Source: Acidobacteriaceae bacterium
Lineage (GTDB): Bacteria > Acidobacteriota > Terriglobia > Terriglobales > Acidobacteriaceae
DNA: 64,000 nucleotides
Reading direction: 5' to 3'
Assembly (NCBI GenBank): GCA_025462735.1
Contig: JAOAPC010000015.1
Span: 1-64,000, forward strand
Made by a program: the position numbers and the translations under genes. Below are positions 54,620 through 62,952 of the stretch, one piece after another. Positions within the stretch are counted from its first letter, which is position 1. Each line of letters begins with the position of its first letter. The notes beneath the pieces are model-generated. The model was not told the DNA's origin. It saw only the letters and a program-made list of their open reading frames with translations, and made no database searches.

Positions 54620-54928
54620 GTCCCTGGCGGGACTCGGGCTTCGGGTACCTGGTGTCCCAGCACTCACGTGCTGGGCTATTCAAATGTCGTCGCGTTGCGA
54701 CTTTGGTCAATCAACTTTTGTCGTTGATTTGCAACCCGTGGGCGCGTCACGACGTGTCCGGGCGACCGACGCAGTCGCGTAACCACGTAGTTCATTTTGG
54801 CCAAACCTGAGGGTCGGGAAAGCCTCGACGAAGTATCCAATCCACAGTCGCGCAGCGACGAAATCTAATTAGCCCAGCACGTAAGTGCTGGGAGACGTTT
54901 GAAGTCCAAGCCGAGTCCCTTCAGGGAC
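54620..54928. repeat. REP-like palindromes upstream of the RAYT gene
   Basis: Palindromes CCCAGCAC-TCAC-GTGCTGGG (54656-54675) and CCCAGCAC-GTAA-GTGCTGGG (54873-54892), plus smaller GTCCC-TGGC-GGGAC (54620-54633) and GTCCCT-TC-AGGGAC (54915-54928), and GTCGC-GCA-GCGAC (54847-54859). The same units recur downstream of the transposase. This is the layout of REP/BIME elements. Confidence 0.8.
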
Positions 54929-55010
54929 GATACTCCATAAAAGATTTCCACAGCTCCGACGACAACGCCCCTCACAGACAAATCTTTTCCAACATGCTCA
55001 ACTCGCCAAG

Positions 55011-55454
55011 ATGTCTCACGCCCATGTCGCTAATTTCGTCCACTGCGTCTTTTCAACAAAAGATCGCCGAAATTTGATCTCGTCAGAAATACCAAAGCTC
55101 TGCGCGTACCTGATTGGAATAGCTAGAAATTTGCACATCACAGTAATTGCTGTCGGCGGTATGCCGAACCACATCCATCTCCTGATCGCTACGCCGCCTG
55201 CTATGGCGCTGGCTGTTGCCGTCCAAAAGTTAAAGGCGAATTCATCGCGCTGGTTGGGAGATCAGGGATTGAGCTTTGAGTGGCAAAAGGGATATGCGGC
55301 GTTCAGCGTCAGCCCCTCCTCGGTGGAAACGGTGACGAATTACATTCGCAATCAGGAACGCCATCATCAGTCGCGAACGTTTGAAGAGGAGTTTCTCAGT
55401 TTTCTAAGGAAGGCTGGGGTTCATTTTGATGCCGACCATCTATTCGCCGCGTAG
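55011..55454 (+). mobile_element. REP-associated tyrosine transposase (RAYT, IS200-like Y1)
   Basis: 147 residues of the HUH Y1 transposase family. HUH motif is HIH (His54, His56 in MPNHIHLLI); the nucleophile is Tyr111 in TNYIRNQERHH. RAYTs are single-copy IS200/IS605 relatives that cut and move REP hairpins. It is flanked by matching palindromes at 54620-54928 and 55460-55552. Both key motifs are intact, so it may still be active. I do not see the stable IS605 end structures. Confidence 0.9.
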
Positions 55455-55459
55455 GTGTC

Positions 55460-55552
55460 GTCCCTGAAGGGACTCTGGTGGCGGGCACCAGTTTTCCCAG
55501 CACTCACGTGCTGGGAGACGTGAAACCAAGCGGGCGGAGTCCCTTCAGGGAC
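55460..55552. repeat. REP-like palindromes downstream of the RAYT gene
   Basis: GTCCCT-GA-AGGGAC (55460-55473), CCCAGCAC-TCAC-GTGCTGGG (55496-55515) and GTCCCT-TC-AGGGAC (55539-55552). The big hairpin is identical to the one at 54656-54675, and the GTCCCT/AGGGAC units enclose it, so the RAYT gene is bracketed. Confidence 0.8.
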
Positions 55553-55571
55553 GGCACTCACGCGGCAGACA

Positions 55572-56786
55572 TCAATTTAAAATCCCCATCCTCTTGCCGA
55601 CCTTCCCCAGCACGTTTAACGCGTGGTCCAATTCGTCCCGGGTGTGCGTAGCCGTCATGATCGTGCGTATGCGGGCTTTGCCCTCTGGTACGGTCGGAAA
55701 GGTGATGCCTGTTCCGAGGACACCTTCTTTGAACAACTCGCGGGAAAACTCCAGGGTACGCTTTCCGTCACCGATGATGATTGGAGTGATCGGAGTCTCG
55801 CTGGCGGGCGTCGTTTTTCCGCCAATATCGAAGCCGAGCAGGGCGAGTTCTTTTTTCCAGAAGCGGGTGTTCTCCCAAAGTTTCTCGATTCGTTGCGGTT
55901 CTTCTTCTAGGACCTCGAAAGCAGCAATACAAGTTGCTGCGACTGAGGGAGGATGCGACGTGGAAAACAGAAATGGCCGGGCGCGGTGATATAGAAATTC
56001 GATCAGATCGCGTGATCCGCAAACGTACCCGCCGAGCGCACCGATTGCCTTCGACAATGTTCCCACTTGAATATCAACCCGGCCATGGACGTTAAAGTGA
56101 TCAACGGTGCCGCGGCCGTTTCGCCCGAGCACGCCTGAGGCATGCGCATCGTCGACCATCATGATTGCACCGTACTTCTCGGCAAGGTCGCATAATGCGG
56201 GCAGTGGCCCGATGTCGCCGTCCATGGAGAAGACGCCGTCGGTAATCAGCAGTTTCTTCCCCGACTGATCGGCAATGCTGGCCAGCTTGGCTTCCGCATC
56301 GGCGATGTTCTTGTGCTCGAACACCAGGATCTTTGCCCGCGAGAGCCGCGCCCCATCAATGATTGAGGCGTGATTGAGCTGGTCGGAGATGATGAAATCG
56401 TCTTTACCGAGCACCGCCGAAACCGTTCCCGCATTGGCGGCGAAGCCGGATTGAAAAACAACGCAGGCTTCCACGTTCTTGAACCGCGCGATCTTCTCCT
56501 CCAACTGCATGTGAATTCTCATGGTGCCGGCAATGGTGCGCACCGCACCGGACCCGACCCCGTATTTGCGCGTTGCCTCGAGCGCCGCTTCGCGCAGCTT
56601 GGGGTGCGTGGTCAATCCGAGATAATTGTTCGACGCGAGATTGATTACCCGTTTGCCGTCGAACGTGCATTCCGGGGCCTGTTCGTCCTCGAGCACACGC
56701 AAATGGAAATAGGTGCCCTTGGTCTTGAGGTCGTTTAATTGCTCGGTGAGATAAGAAAGAGGATTGGTTCGGGTAGCGGTCGCCAT
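55572..56786 (-). CDS. kbl: Alpha-oxoamine synthase, probably glycine C-acetyltransferase (Kbl)
   Basis: 404 residues, PLP-dependent. The PLP lysine lies in VGTLSKAIGALGGYVCGS and the Asp/His of the cofactor pocket in MMVDDAHASGVLG. Motifs NLASNNYLGLTTHPKL, GVGSGAVRTIAGT and DQLNHASIIDGARLS are standard for the Kbl/BioF/SPT family. Kbl makes 2-amino-3-oxobutyrate from glycine and acetyl-CoA in threonine turnover. Without a neighbouring tdh gene, a lipid-synthesis role (serine palmitoyltransferase-like) remains possible. Confidence 0.85.
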   Translation of the reverse strand: MATATRTNPLSYLTEQLNDLKTKGTYFHLRVLEDEQAPECTFDGKRVINLASNNYLGLTTHPKLREAALEATRKYGVGSGAVRTIAGTMRIHMQLEEKIARFKNVEACVVFQSGFAANAGTVSAVLGKDDFIISDQLNHASIIDGARLSRAKILVFEHKNIADAEAKLASIADQSGKKLLITDGVFSMDGDIGPLPALCDLAEKYGAIMMVDDAHASGVLGRNGRGTVDHFNVHGRVDIQVGTLSKAIGALGGYVCGSRDLIEFLYHRARPFLFSTSHPPSVAATCIAAFEVLEEEPQRIEKLWENTRFWKKELALLGFDIGGKTTPASETPITPIIIGDGKRTLEFSRELFKEGVLGTGITFPTVPEGKARIRTIMTATHTRDELDHALNVLGKVGKRMGILN

Positions 56787-56875
56787 GAAGCTCTCCGTGC
56801 GGAAATCAGTTTAACCGACGCAAGCGTGGGTGATGCTGCCAGAGCTGGCGAATCCATTCGACATAGAAGCACAGT

Positions 56876-57508
56876 TCAGCTCGGCTCCAACAGTTTGGTA
56901 CTTCGCCGCTTGGCTTTTCTTCTCGCAAAAAACCAGGTCAGTATCGCGACCGCCACAAACACCAGAACCCAATGAAAATGATGACTGAAGAATATTCGCA
57001 CCACGTGAACAGCATCCTGACCGAAATACAAAACGACAACTGCGAGAGCCAGAAACCGCACCATGCGGCCGAGAAAAATTGCCAGCACAAAATGGCTGAT
57101 GCTCATTTCCGCGACCGCTGCTCCCAGCGCGAATGCTTTGAATGGCATCGGTGGCGGCAGCATCGCCGGAAACATGAGGCTCCAGAACGGATGCTTTTCA
57201 AAAGCATTGTGCAATTTTGCGAAGCGTGCGGGCGAAACCCGCTTGCGTAATAGTTCTTCACCCCCAACGTACCCGATCGCGTAAATGACCAGGCTGCCTA
57301 GCGCCGATCCGGTAGCGGCCATCACGACATAGAGCAGCCATCGCCCATGGTTTTGGGAGACGTATCCGCCGACTACGACATCCATGGGCAGCCCGACCGC
57401 GGCGCCATCCAAGGCCGCAACCGCAAATACTCCCCAGACGCCGAGTGGCTTGAGTATCGCCCATAAGAATGCGGTGTAGCGGGTGAGGATATGTTTGATC
57501 GCATTCAT
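56876..57508 (-). CDS. DedA/YqaA-like membrane protein
   Basis: 210 residues with four or five hydrophobic segments. The region LDGAAVGLPMDVVVGGYVSQN followed by GSALGSLVIYAIGYVGGEEL and MFPAMLPPPMPFKAFALGAA is typical of the DedA/SNARE-associated (VTT) family; members help membrane homeostasis and, in some cases, lipid-carrier flipping. The gene sits on the minus strand between the Kbl gene and mogA. Confidence 0.85.
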   Translation of the reverse strand: MNAIKHILTRYTAFLWAILKPLGVWGVFAVAALDGAAVGLPMDVVVGGYVSQNHGRWLLYVVMAATGSALGSLVIYAIGYVGGEELLRKRVSPARFAKLHNAFEKHPFWSLMFPAMLPPPMPFKAFALGAAVAEMSISHFVLAIFLGRMVRFLALAVVVLYFGQDAVHVVRIFFSHHFHWVLVFVAVAILTWFFARRKAKRRSTKLLEPS

Positions 57509-57640
57509 CGCAGATTCAATTCACAGCGGAAACATCGCGACACAGAAGAATGTACAGTTGTGCGCAGAATTTTAGCAGTGACCCTTTCGCAAGTGCGCCT
57601 TAGAGTTTAGGCGAAAGTTGCACTCACCAGAGCGGAAGCC

Positions 57641-58144
57641 TCAGTTCGTCATGTGCTCAGTTTTTCCCGCGAGGATCTGGATCGCGTGCGGCAGAACATC
57701 GATTACGGCTTGGAGCGACTCTACTGCCCCAGCAGGGCTTCCGGGCAAATTCAACACGACAGAGGCACCGTAGATGCCGCACACGCCACGGCTCAGAACC
57801 GCAAATGTCGTCTTTTTTTCACCCTCGCGCCGCATCCGTTCTGCGACCCCGTCCAGTATTCGACCGCACACGGCAAGCGTCGCTTCGGGCGTTACGTCAC
57901 GAGCAGAAATTCCGGTTCCACCTGTAGTAACGACCAGTCGCGATTTGCGCGCGAGTTCGACAATCGCCTTCTGAATTGCAGCGTGATCGTCAGCAACCAC
58001 GCGCGATTCGATCACGGAAAAATGATGCTGCTGAAGCACCTCAGTTACCGCCGGTCCGGAGAGATCGTTGCGCTCCCCGCGGGCGCAGGAATCGCTGATG
58101 GTAAGCACGGCGGCGCGAAATGTTTCAGGAATCGAGGAGGACAT
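57641..58144 (-). CDS. mogA: Molybdopterin adenylyltransferase MogA/MoaB
   Basis: 167 residues from ATG 58144 (a longer start at 58174 is inside the response regulator gene). Motifs AVLTISDSCARGERNDLSGP and LVVTTGGTGISARDVTPEA (GGTG loop, AMP binding) are diagnostic. It adenylates molybdopterin before MoeA inserts molybdate. The start overlaps the end of the response regulator gene by 20 bp; the gene is part of the moeA-moaC-regulator-mogA block on the minus strand. Confidence 0.92.
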   Translation of the reverse strand: MSSSIPETFRAAVLTISDSCARGERNDLSGPAVTEVLQQHHFSVIESRVVADDHAAIQKAIVELARKSRLVVTTGGTGISARDVTPEATLAVCGRILDGVAERMRREGEKKTTFAVLSRGVCGIYGASVVLNLPGSPAGAVESLQAVIDVLPHAIQILAGKTEHMTN

Positions 58145-58895
58145 CTTCTTCTTCCTCGCTTTGGCCGCCCCCATCGCGGCGCGATTCGTCCAGCTTTCGC
58201 AGGCCTTCCATGAGCAGGCCCTGCGTGTTCAGGGTAGTGGTTTGCTGCTTGGTCTTGCCTTCGAAGTTGATTTGGAAATTGCCACCCGTCCAGCTCAGGA
58301 CCTTGAATACAGCGGCATCACCCTTGAGCGCGCCATAGGCCGCATGCGGCACCTGGCCTTCGGTGAAATACATCTCGCACTTTTCCTTCTCGCGAGTTAA
58401 CGTGAGCAAACAGCTCTTGCGCCCCATCTCAAGCGACTGCACCAGATCGATCACATTCATCTGCGAGAGATTGCCGCGAACCACTCCGTCCGAGGACGAC
58501 GCCTTGGCCATTTTCTCAAGCGCGATCTTATCTATGACGCGTTTAATTCGCTGCACCGCCTCTTTCAAATAGAAAGGCTTTTCGACAAAGTCGTCCGCAG
58601 GATGATCCTGCATTGCCAGTTTTTCGGAAATGTCCGCCTTGGTCGCCAGCAGGACCACAAAAATCCCTGAAGTCGTAGACCGGCTTTTCAGCTTGTCGAC
58701 CAGTTGACGTCCATCCATGCCCGGCATGCGGAAGTCGCTGACCACCAGATCAGGCGCGTCATCCACTGCTTTCAGCAACGCGTCGGCGCCGTCACCTGCA
58801 GTGGTGATCTTGGCCAGCGGCGCAAGCGCATCGCGCAACATGGCCAGCACCATCGGGTTGTCGTCCACTAGCAAGACCTTTACATCGCTCTGCAT
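58125..58895 (-). CDS. Response regulator with DUF4388/PATAN output domain
   Basis: 256 residues. Receiver domain 1-125 with phospho-Asp54 (LVVSDFRMPGMDG) and FVEKPFY (switch Lys). A DUF4388 (PATAN) domain at about 140-225 (GNLSQMNVIDLVQSLEMGRKSCLL, VPHAAYGALKGDAAVFKVLSW) follows; these regulators are frequent in Acidobacteriota and Myxococcota and take part in protein-protein signalling and not DNA binding. The C-terminal tail is acidic. It lies between moaC and mogA; no kinase is beside it. Confidence 0.88.
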   Translation of the reverse strand: MQSDVKVLLVDDNPMVLAMLRDALAPLAKITTAGDGADALLKAVDDAPDLVVSDFRMPGMDGRQLVDKLKSRSTTSGIFVVLLATKADISEKLAMQDHPADDFVEKPFYLKEAVQRIKRVIDKIALEKMAKASSSDGVVRGNLSQMNVIDLVQSLEMGRKSCLLTLTREKEKCEMYFTEGQVPHAAYGALKGDAAVFKVLSWTGGNFQINFEGKTKQQTTTLNTQGLLMEGLRKLDESRRDGGGQSEEEEDVLLDS

Positions 58896-58938
58896 AGATA
58901 GCTATCAGCTTTCAGCCGTCGGCTCTCAGCTAAAAAAA

Positions 58939-59409
58939 CTACTTGTTGCGGACATAATCGCCGCTTTTGCCGCCCGATTTTCGCTGCAGCACAACCTCCC
59001 GAATCTCGATTCCTTTATCCAGCGCCTTGCACATGTCGTAAACGGTGAGCGCGGCAACACTCGCGGCCACCAACGCTTCCATTTCCACCCCGGTTTCCGC
59101 CGTCGTCCGCACTTTTGTGGAGATCGCAATTCCATTCTCGCATTGACGCAATTCGACATCAATGTGCGAAAGGGGCAGGGGGTGACAAAGAGGAATCAAC
59201 TCCGACGTTTTCTTTGCGGCCATAATCCCCGCCAGCCGCGCAGTTTCCAAGGGATCTCCTTTGGGATTGCTACCGAGCGCACCCAGCACCTGGGCGGTCA
59301 TAGCCACGAACGCGCTGGCCTCGGCCTCGCGTACGTTGGCAGTTTTCGCCGACACGTCCACCATGCGCGGGCGCCCGGCATCGTCATAGTGAGAAAGCTT
59401 AGGGGACAA
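58939..59409 (-). CDS. moaC: Cyclic pyranopterin monophosphate synthase MoaC
   Basis: 156 residues from a TTG start, 20 bp after moeA. Motifs [60 protein letters not shown] are canonical for MoaC, which converts the MoaA product to cyclic pyranopterin monophosphate in molybdopterin synthesis. moaA is not in the window. Confidence 0.95.
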   Translation of the reverse strand: MSPKLSHYDDAGRPRMVDVSAKTANVREAEASAFVAMTAQVLGALGSNPKGDPLETARLAGIMAAKKTSELIPLCHPLPLSHIDVELRQCENGIAISTKVRTTAETGVEMEALVAASVAALTVYDMCKALDKGIEIREVVLQRKSGGKSGDYVRNK

Positions 59410-59429
59410 ATTCGATTACCCGAAGAAAA

Positions 59430-60698
59430 TCATCTTAGCAGCACTGGGACCCACTCACCGGTCTCGATTCGTTCGCGGTCCGGGGGAATAACAACGTAGC
59501 AATTGGAACGCGCAATTGAGGCAATATCGCCCGAACCTTGCCAGCGCACCAGTTCCACCTCGCAGCGCTCAAATTCTCCGGAGAGAACAGCGGGGAGAAA
59601 ACGCTTCAACCCGATCCGAGTGCGAATTTCAGATTTTAACTTCGCATGCGTAAAAACCAGTTTGCGCGGTGGCATTCCGGCCAATGCTTCCAGCATTGGC
59701 TTGGCGAAGAGTTCGAATGTAACCATGGTGGAAACGGGGTTGCCGGGAAGGCCGAAGAAATACTTGGCAACAGAATCTGTTTCGCGGACAAGAGTGTCCG
59801 CGCCACACGGCATGCGACCAAATACCACCGGCTTTCCCGGCTGGATTTGCGCTCCGGTAAAAACAAATTCTGCTTTGAGTTCCGCGAGCACCTGTTCAAC
59901 CAGGTCATACTTCCCCATCGACACGCCGCCCGCGATAAGGAGCAAATCCGCCTCCAGACCCTCCAGCAGCAGTTCGCGCAGCCGTGCTGGCTCATCGGGT
60001 GCGATGGGCAGCAACACGGGATCGCCGCCGGCGTCCTGAATCTGGGCAGCAAGCGAGTAAGTGTTTGAGTTGCGGATCTGATTTGGACCGGGCGGCACAT
60101 CGATATCCACTATCTCATCGCCCGTGGAAAGCACTGCCACGCGCGGTTTCGCATAAGCGACCAGACGGGGACGGCCCACCGAAGCGGCGACGGCAATTTC
60201 TGCGTAGCCGATCCGAACGCCGGGTGAAAGCAGCTTGTCGCCACGTTTGGCTTCGGCGCCGGCGGCAACAATGTTCTCATTGGCGGCGACACGCCTGGTT
60301 ACCTGCACGTGGTCCCCCGCGTGCTTCGTGTGTTCTAACATCACTACCGCGTCGGCCCCATCAGGCACCGGCGCACCCGTCATAATCGAGACGCCTTGGC
60401 CCGATTGAACTGCTAAACCGGTCGGTGTTCCGCCGGCCTTGATCTCGCCAACAATTTGCAAGTCGGTCGGCAAATTCTCGAGGTCAGACGCCCTGATTGC
60501 GTACCCATCGCGAGTCGCCCGTGGGAACGGCGGGAAGTCGCGATCGGCGTGAATAGGCTCGGCAAGCACTCGCCCTTGCGCGTCCAGAACAGCTAGCAGT
60601 TCCCTGCCTCTGGGCTGCAGGTGGGAAGCATGGTCCTCGACCACCGCGCGCGCTTCCTCAAAGCTCAGAATGCTTGCTTGCTCCGGCTGGGCGGCCAT
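59430..60698 (-). CDS. moeA: Molybdopterin molybdotransferase MoeA with in-frame palindrome
   Basis: 422 residues, slightly longer than usual. MoeA inserts molybdate into adenylated molybdopterin. Motifs FPRATRDGYAI, GEIKAGGTPTG, VAVLSTGDEI, LLLIAGGVSMGKYDLVEQVL and GLPGNPVSTMVTFEL are present. Residues about 297-312 (MPCGADTLVRETDSVA), between FGR and the GLPGNP motif, have no counterpart in ordinary MoeA that I recall and are encoded by a palindromic repeat (59783-59802). The active-site regions are intact. Confidence 0.95.
   Translation of the reverse strand: MAAQPEQASILSFEEARAVVEDHASHLQPRGRELLAVLDAQGRVLAEPIHADRDFPPFPRATRDGYAIRASDLENLPTDLQIVGEIKAGGTPTGLAVQSGQGVSIMTGAPVPDGADAVVMLEHTKHAGDHVQVTRRVAANENIVAAGAEAKRGDKLLSPGVRIGYAEIAVAASVGRPRLVAYAKPRVAVLSTGDEIVDIDVPPGPNQIRNSNTYSLAAQIQDAGGDPVLLPIAPDEPARLRELLLEGLEADLLLIAGGVSMGKYDLVEQVLAELKAEFVFTGAQIQPGKPVVFGRMPCGADTLVRETDSVAKYFFGLPGNPVSTMVTFELFAKPMLEALAGMPPRKLVFTHAKLKSEIRTRIGLKRFLPAVLSGEFERCEVELVRWQGSGDIASIARSNCYVVIPPDRERIETGEWVPVLLR
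59783..59802. repeat. Palindrome in frame inside moeA
   Basis: Stem CGCGGACA/TGTCCGCG with loop AGAG on the plus strand (CTCT on the coding strand). It resembles the GTCGGACA-TTCT-TGTCCGAC elements near 19.6 kb. It encodes the extra residues of MoeA without breaking the frame. Confidence 0.65.
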
Positions 60699-60827
60699 GC
60701 CGAAATGATAGGAGGGAAGCGGCGCAAAAGCGAATTTGGAGTGCCATTTGGCCTAATTCGTCTGTCGCTTAGAGCCGTTTCGACAGGTTGCGAATCAAAA
60801 GGAGCTGGCGTTCTTGTGGAGGACAGT

Positions 60828-61622
60828 GTGGACCTGAAACTCAACGGAAAAGTTGCTCTGGTAACGGGATCGACGGCAGGGATCGGCTTTGCGATCGCCG
60901 AATCGCTTGCGAGAGAAGGCGCACATGTCTACGTGAATGGACGCACGCAGCAGCGCGTGGATACGGCGATTGCGGCAATCCGGTCGCGTGCCGCTGCCGC
61001 CAGGGTAGATGGCATTGCGGCGGACTTTTCGAGTTCCAGCGGCGCTGAGACTGTGATTGCGAAACTCCCTGCAGTAGATGTGCTGGTGAATAATGTGGGG
61101 ATTTTTGAACCTAAGCCATTTGCCGAGATCCCCGATGCGGACTGGTTCCGTTTTTTCGAGATCAACGTCATGAGCGGAGTACGACTATCGCGACACTATC
61201 TGACAGGGATGCTGAAGAAAAACTGGGGCCGTATCCTTTTTGTTTCGAGCGAGTCGGCGGTGCAGATCCCGGCCGAAATGGTTCACTACGGAATGACAAA
61301 AACAGCCCAGATTGCCGTAGCACGCGGGATTGCGGAGTCGGTGGCCGGAACCGGGGTCACTTCGAACAGCATTCTTGCCGGACCGACTGAGTCCGAAGGT
61401 GTAGGCGCCTTTGTCGACGCTATGGCGAAGCAGCAGAAAAAGTCGACGGCAGAGTTCGAGAAAGACTTCTTTGAGCATGCGCGGCCTTCGTCCCTGCTCG
61501 AACGCTTTGCTACCGTGGATGAAGTCGCAGCGATGGCGACCTACATAGCCAGCGAACTTTCTTCAGCGACCAATGGAGCGCCACTGCGAGTGGATGGAGG
61601 CGTAATCAGGGCCATCCTTTGA
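60828..61622 (+). CDS. SDR-family oxidoreductase
   Basis: 264 residues from GTG 60828, chosen because GGAGG lies 6 bp upstream and the protein then starts exactly before the beta-1 strand (VDLKLNGKVALVTGSTAGIGFAIAESLARE). Classical short-chain dehydrogenase: NAD(P)-binding GSTAGIGF, NNVGIF, catalytic Ser in FVSSESAVQ, Tyr-x-x-x-Lys as YGMTK. Typical reactions are NAD(P)-dependent oxidation or reduction of alcohols/ketones; substrate unknown. It is divergent from moeA with a short spacer, so moeA and this gene share an upstream region. Confidence 0.88.
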   Translation: MDLKLNGKVALVTGSTAGIGFAIAESLAREGAHVYVNGRTQQRVDTAIAAIRSRAAAARVDGIAADFSSSSGAETVIAKLPAVDVLVNNVGIFEPKPFAEIPDADWFRFFEINVMSGVRLSRHYLTGMLKKNWGRILFVSSESAVQIPAEMVHYGMTKTAQIAVARGIAESVAGTGVTSNSILAGPTESEGVGAFVDAMAKQQKKSTAEFEKDFFEHARPSSLLERFATVDEVAAMATYIASELSSATNGAPLRVDGGVIRAIL

Positions 61623-61662
61623 GGGAGGGACGTAAGGCTTACCCGTGGAGTACTCAATTGAA

Positions 61663-62787
61663 TCAGCGTTCCCGAATTCCCAGCCTCTGGGCTAAGGCGC
61701 GAGGATCCATGGCGTAGGTCACGGCAATCTCTGGAGTCACGATGCCGGCGCGAACCAGGTCCTCAATTTGCGAGTCAATGCTGGAGTCACTGTTCTGTTC
61801 GGGGTGGAGATGTGCTTCATTCCGGAGCAGCCGGTCCAGTGACTCGGAGCCGGAATTCCAGACTTCGAATACCGCCACTCTTTCCTCATCCTGCTTCCTG
61901 GGAACCAGCCGCTGCGAGATCACATAGCGGAGCATTCTCGCCAGCCGATGACGGGCGGGCCGCTGCTCTCCTGTGGGCAACGCGCTCACAAATCTCTCAA
62001 CCGCCTGTTGCGCGCTGATCGTGTTCATGGTCGAGAGCACAAGGTGCCCGGTCTCAGCGGCTTCAAGTGCTAATTCCATCGTCTCTGCGTCCTTAAGTTC
62101 GCCTACCGCAATCACGTTCGGTGCCTGGCGCAATGCGGCCCTCAAGGCCTGCAGAACGCTAGGGGTATCACTGTGCAGTTCGCGCTGGTGCACGGTTGAA
62201 CGCTTGTGATTGTGAAGAAACTCGATTGGGTCCTCAATGGTTATAATGTGGCAAATCTGGGTTTCATTGATGTAGTCGAGCAGCGCCGCCAGAGTCGAAG
62301 ACTTGCCTGAGCCCCGCGGTCCTGTGATCAGCACCAAACCGTCATGGAGTCGAGCTACGTTGCGCAGTTGGTCGGGCAGGTGAAGGCCCTCGAAATCCGG
62401 CACCGCCGTCGGAATGACTCGCATCACCACGGCGCAGCTGCCTCTTTGAATGAAAATGTTTACGCGGAAGCGCGCTACGCCGGGCAGCGCGTAGGAAATG
62501 TCACAGTAGCCCTGCTCGCGTAACATGCTGATCGTCGGCTTGTTGCTTCCAATCAGGTCAGCAGCGACGCGGCGAGTATCGTCGGCGGTGAGCACTGCCA
62601 TTCCGGGCATCTCGACTGAGACAAACTCCCCATTGATCTGAAGCTGGAAGTTCTTGCCCGGAGAAAAAATCAAATCACTGACACGCGGATTCGCATGCAG
62701 GATTGCCGCCAGCAACTCATCGGTTGTGGCTCCCGGGGAAAGCGGGTCAAGCGTGACTTGGATACGGGCCGTGCCGGTTGCGGCCAT
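61663..62787 (-). CDS. PilT/PilU-like type IV pilus ATPase, altered His box
   Basis: 374 residues, usual length for PilT. Walker A GPRGSGKSST (156-165), Asp box ITIEDPIEF, Walker B region VIAVGELKDAETMELALEAAETGH. The second half of the His box normally reads TLHT; here it reads TMNT (Asn255), so one catalytic-ring histidine is lost. The first His248 remains. It may be a specialised or weakened retraction ATPase, or a PilU-like accessory. The gene is far from pilMNOPQ and stands alone, with a terminator 100 bp upstream of its start belonging to the TPR gene. Confidence 0.82.
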   Translation of the reverse strand: MAATGTARIQVTLDPLSPGATTDELLAAILHANPRVSDLIFSPGKNFQLQINGEFVSVEMPGMAVLTADDTRRVAADLIGSNKPTISMLREQGYCDISYALPGVARFRVNIFIQRGSCAVVMRVIPTAVPDFEGLHLPDQLRNVARLHDGLVLITGPRGSGKSSTLAALLDYINETQICHIITIEDPIEFLHNHKRSTVHQRELHSDTPSVLQALRAALRQAPNVIAVGELKDAETMELALEAAETGHLVLSTMNTISAQQAVERFVSALPTGEQRPARHRLARMLRYVISQRLVPRKQDEERVAVFEVWNSGSESLDRLLRNEAHLHPEQNSDSSIDSQIEDLVRAGIVTPEIAVTYAMDPRALAQRLGIRER

Positions 62788-62903
62788 TGTAAGCCTGATG
62801 CCTCAAGAAACAAGTATTCAGGCTCAACTCTAGCGAACTTGCCCAAGCGCTTCTACAAAGAACAGCTCGTTCATAGACCTTCGTAACATCCTCTTTGGGA
62901 CAT

Positions 62904-62926
62904 AAAAAGGGCGGCTCCGGCCGCCC
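62904..62926 (-). terminator. Intrinsic terminator of the TPR gene
   Basis: Stem GGGCGGC/GCCGCCC with a four-base loop; on the minus strand it is followed by five T (62904-62908). It lies 27 bp past the stop of the TPR gene. Confidence 0.85.
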
Positions 62927-62952
62927 TTCGTACGCTGAGATGTTCCGGAGCG

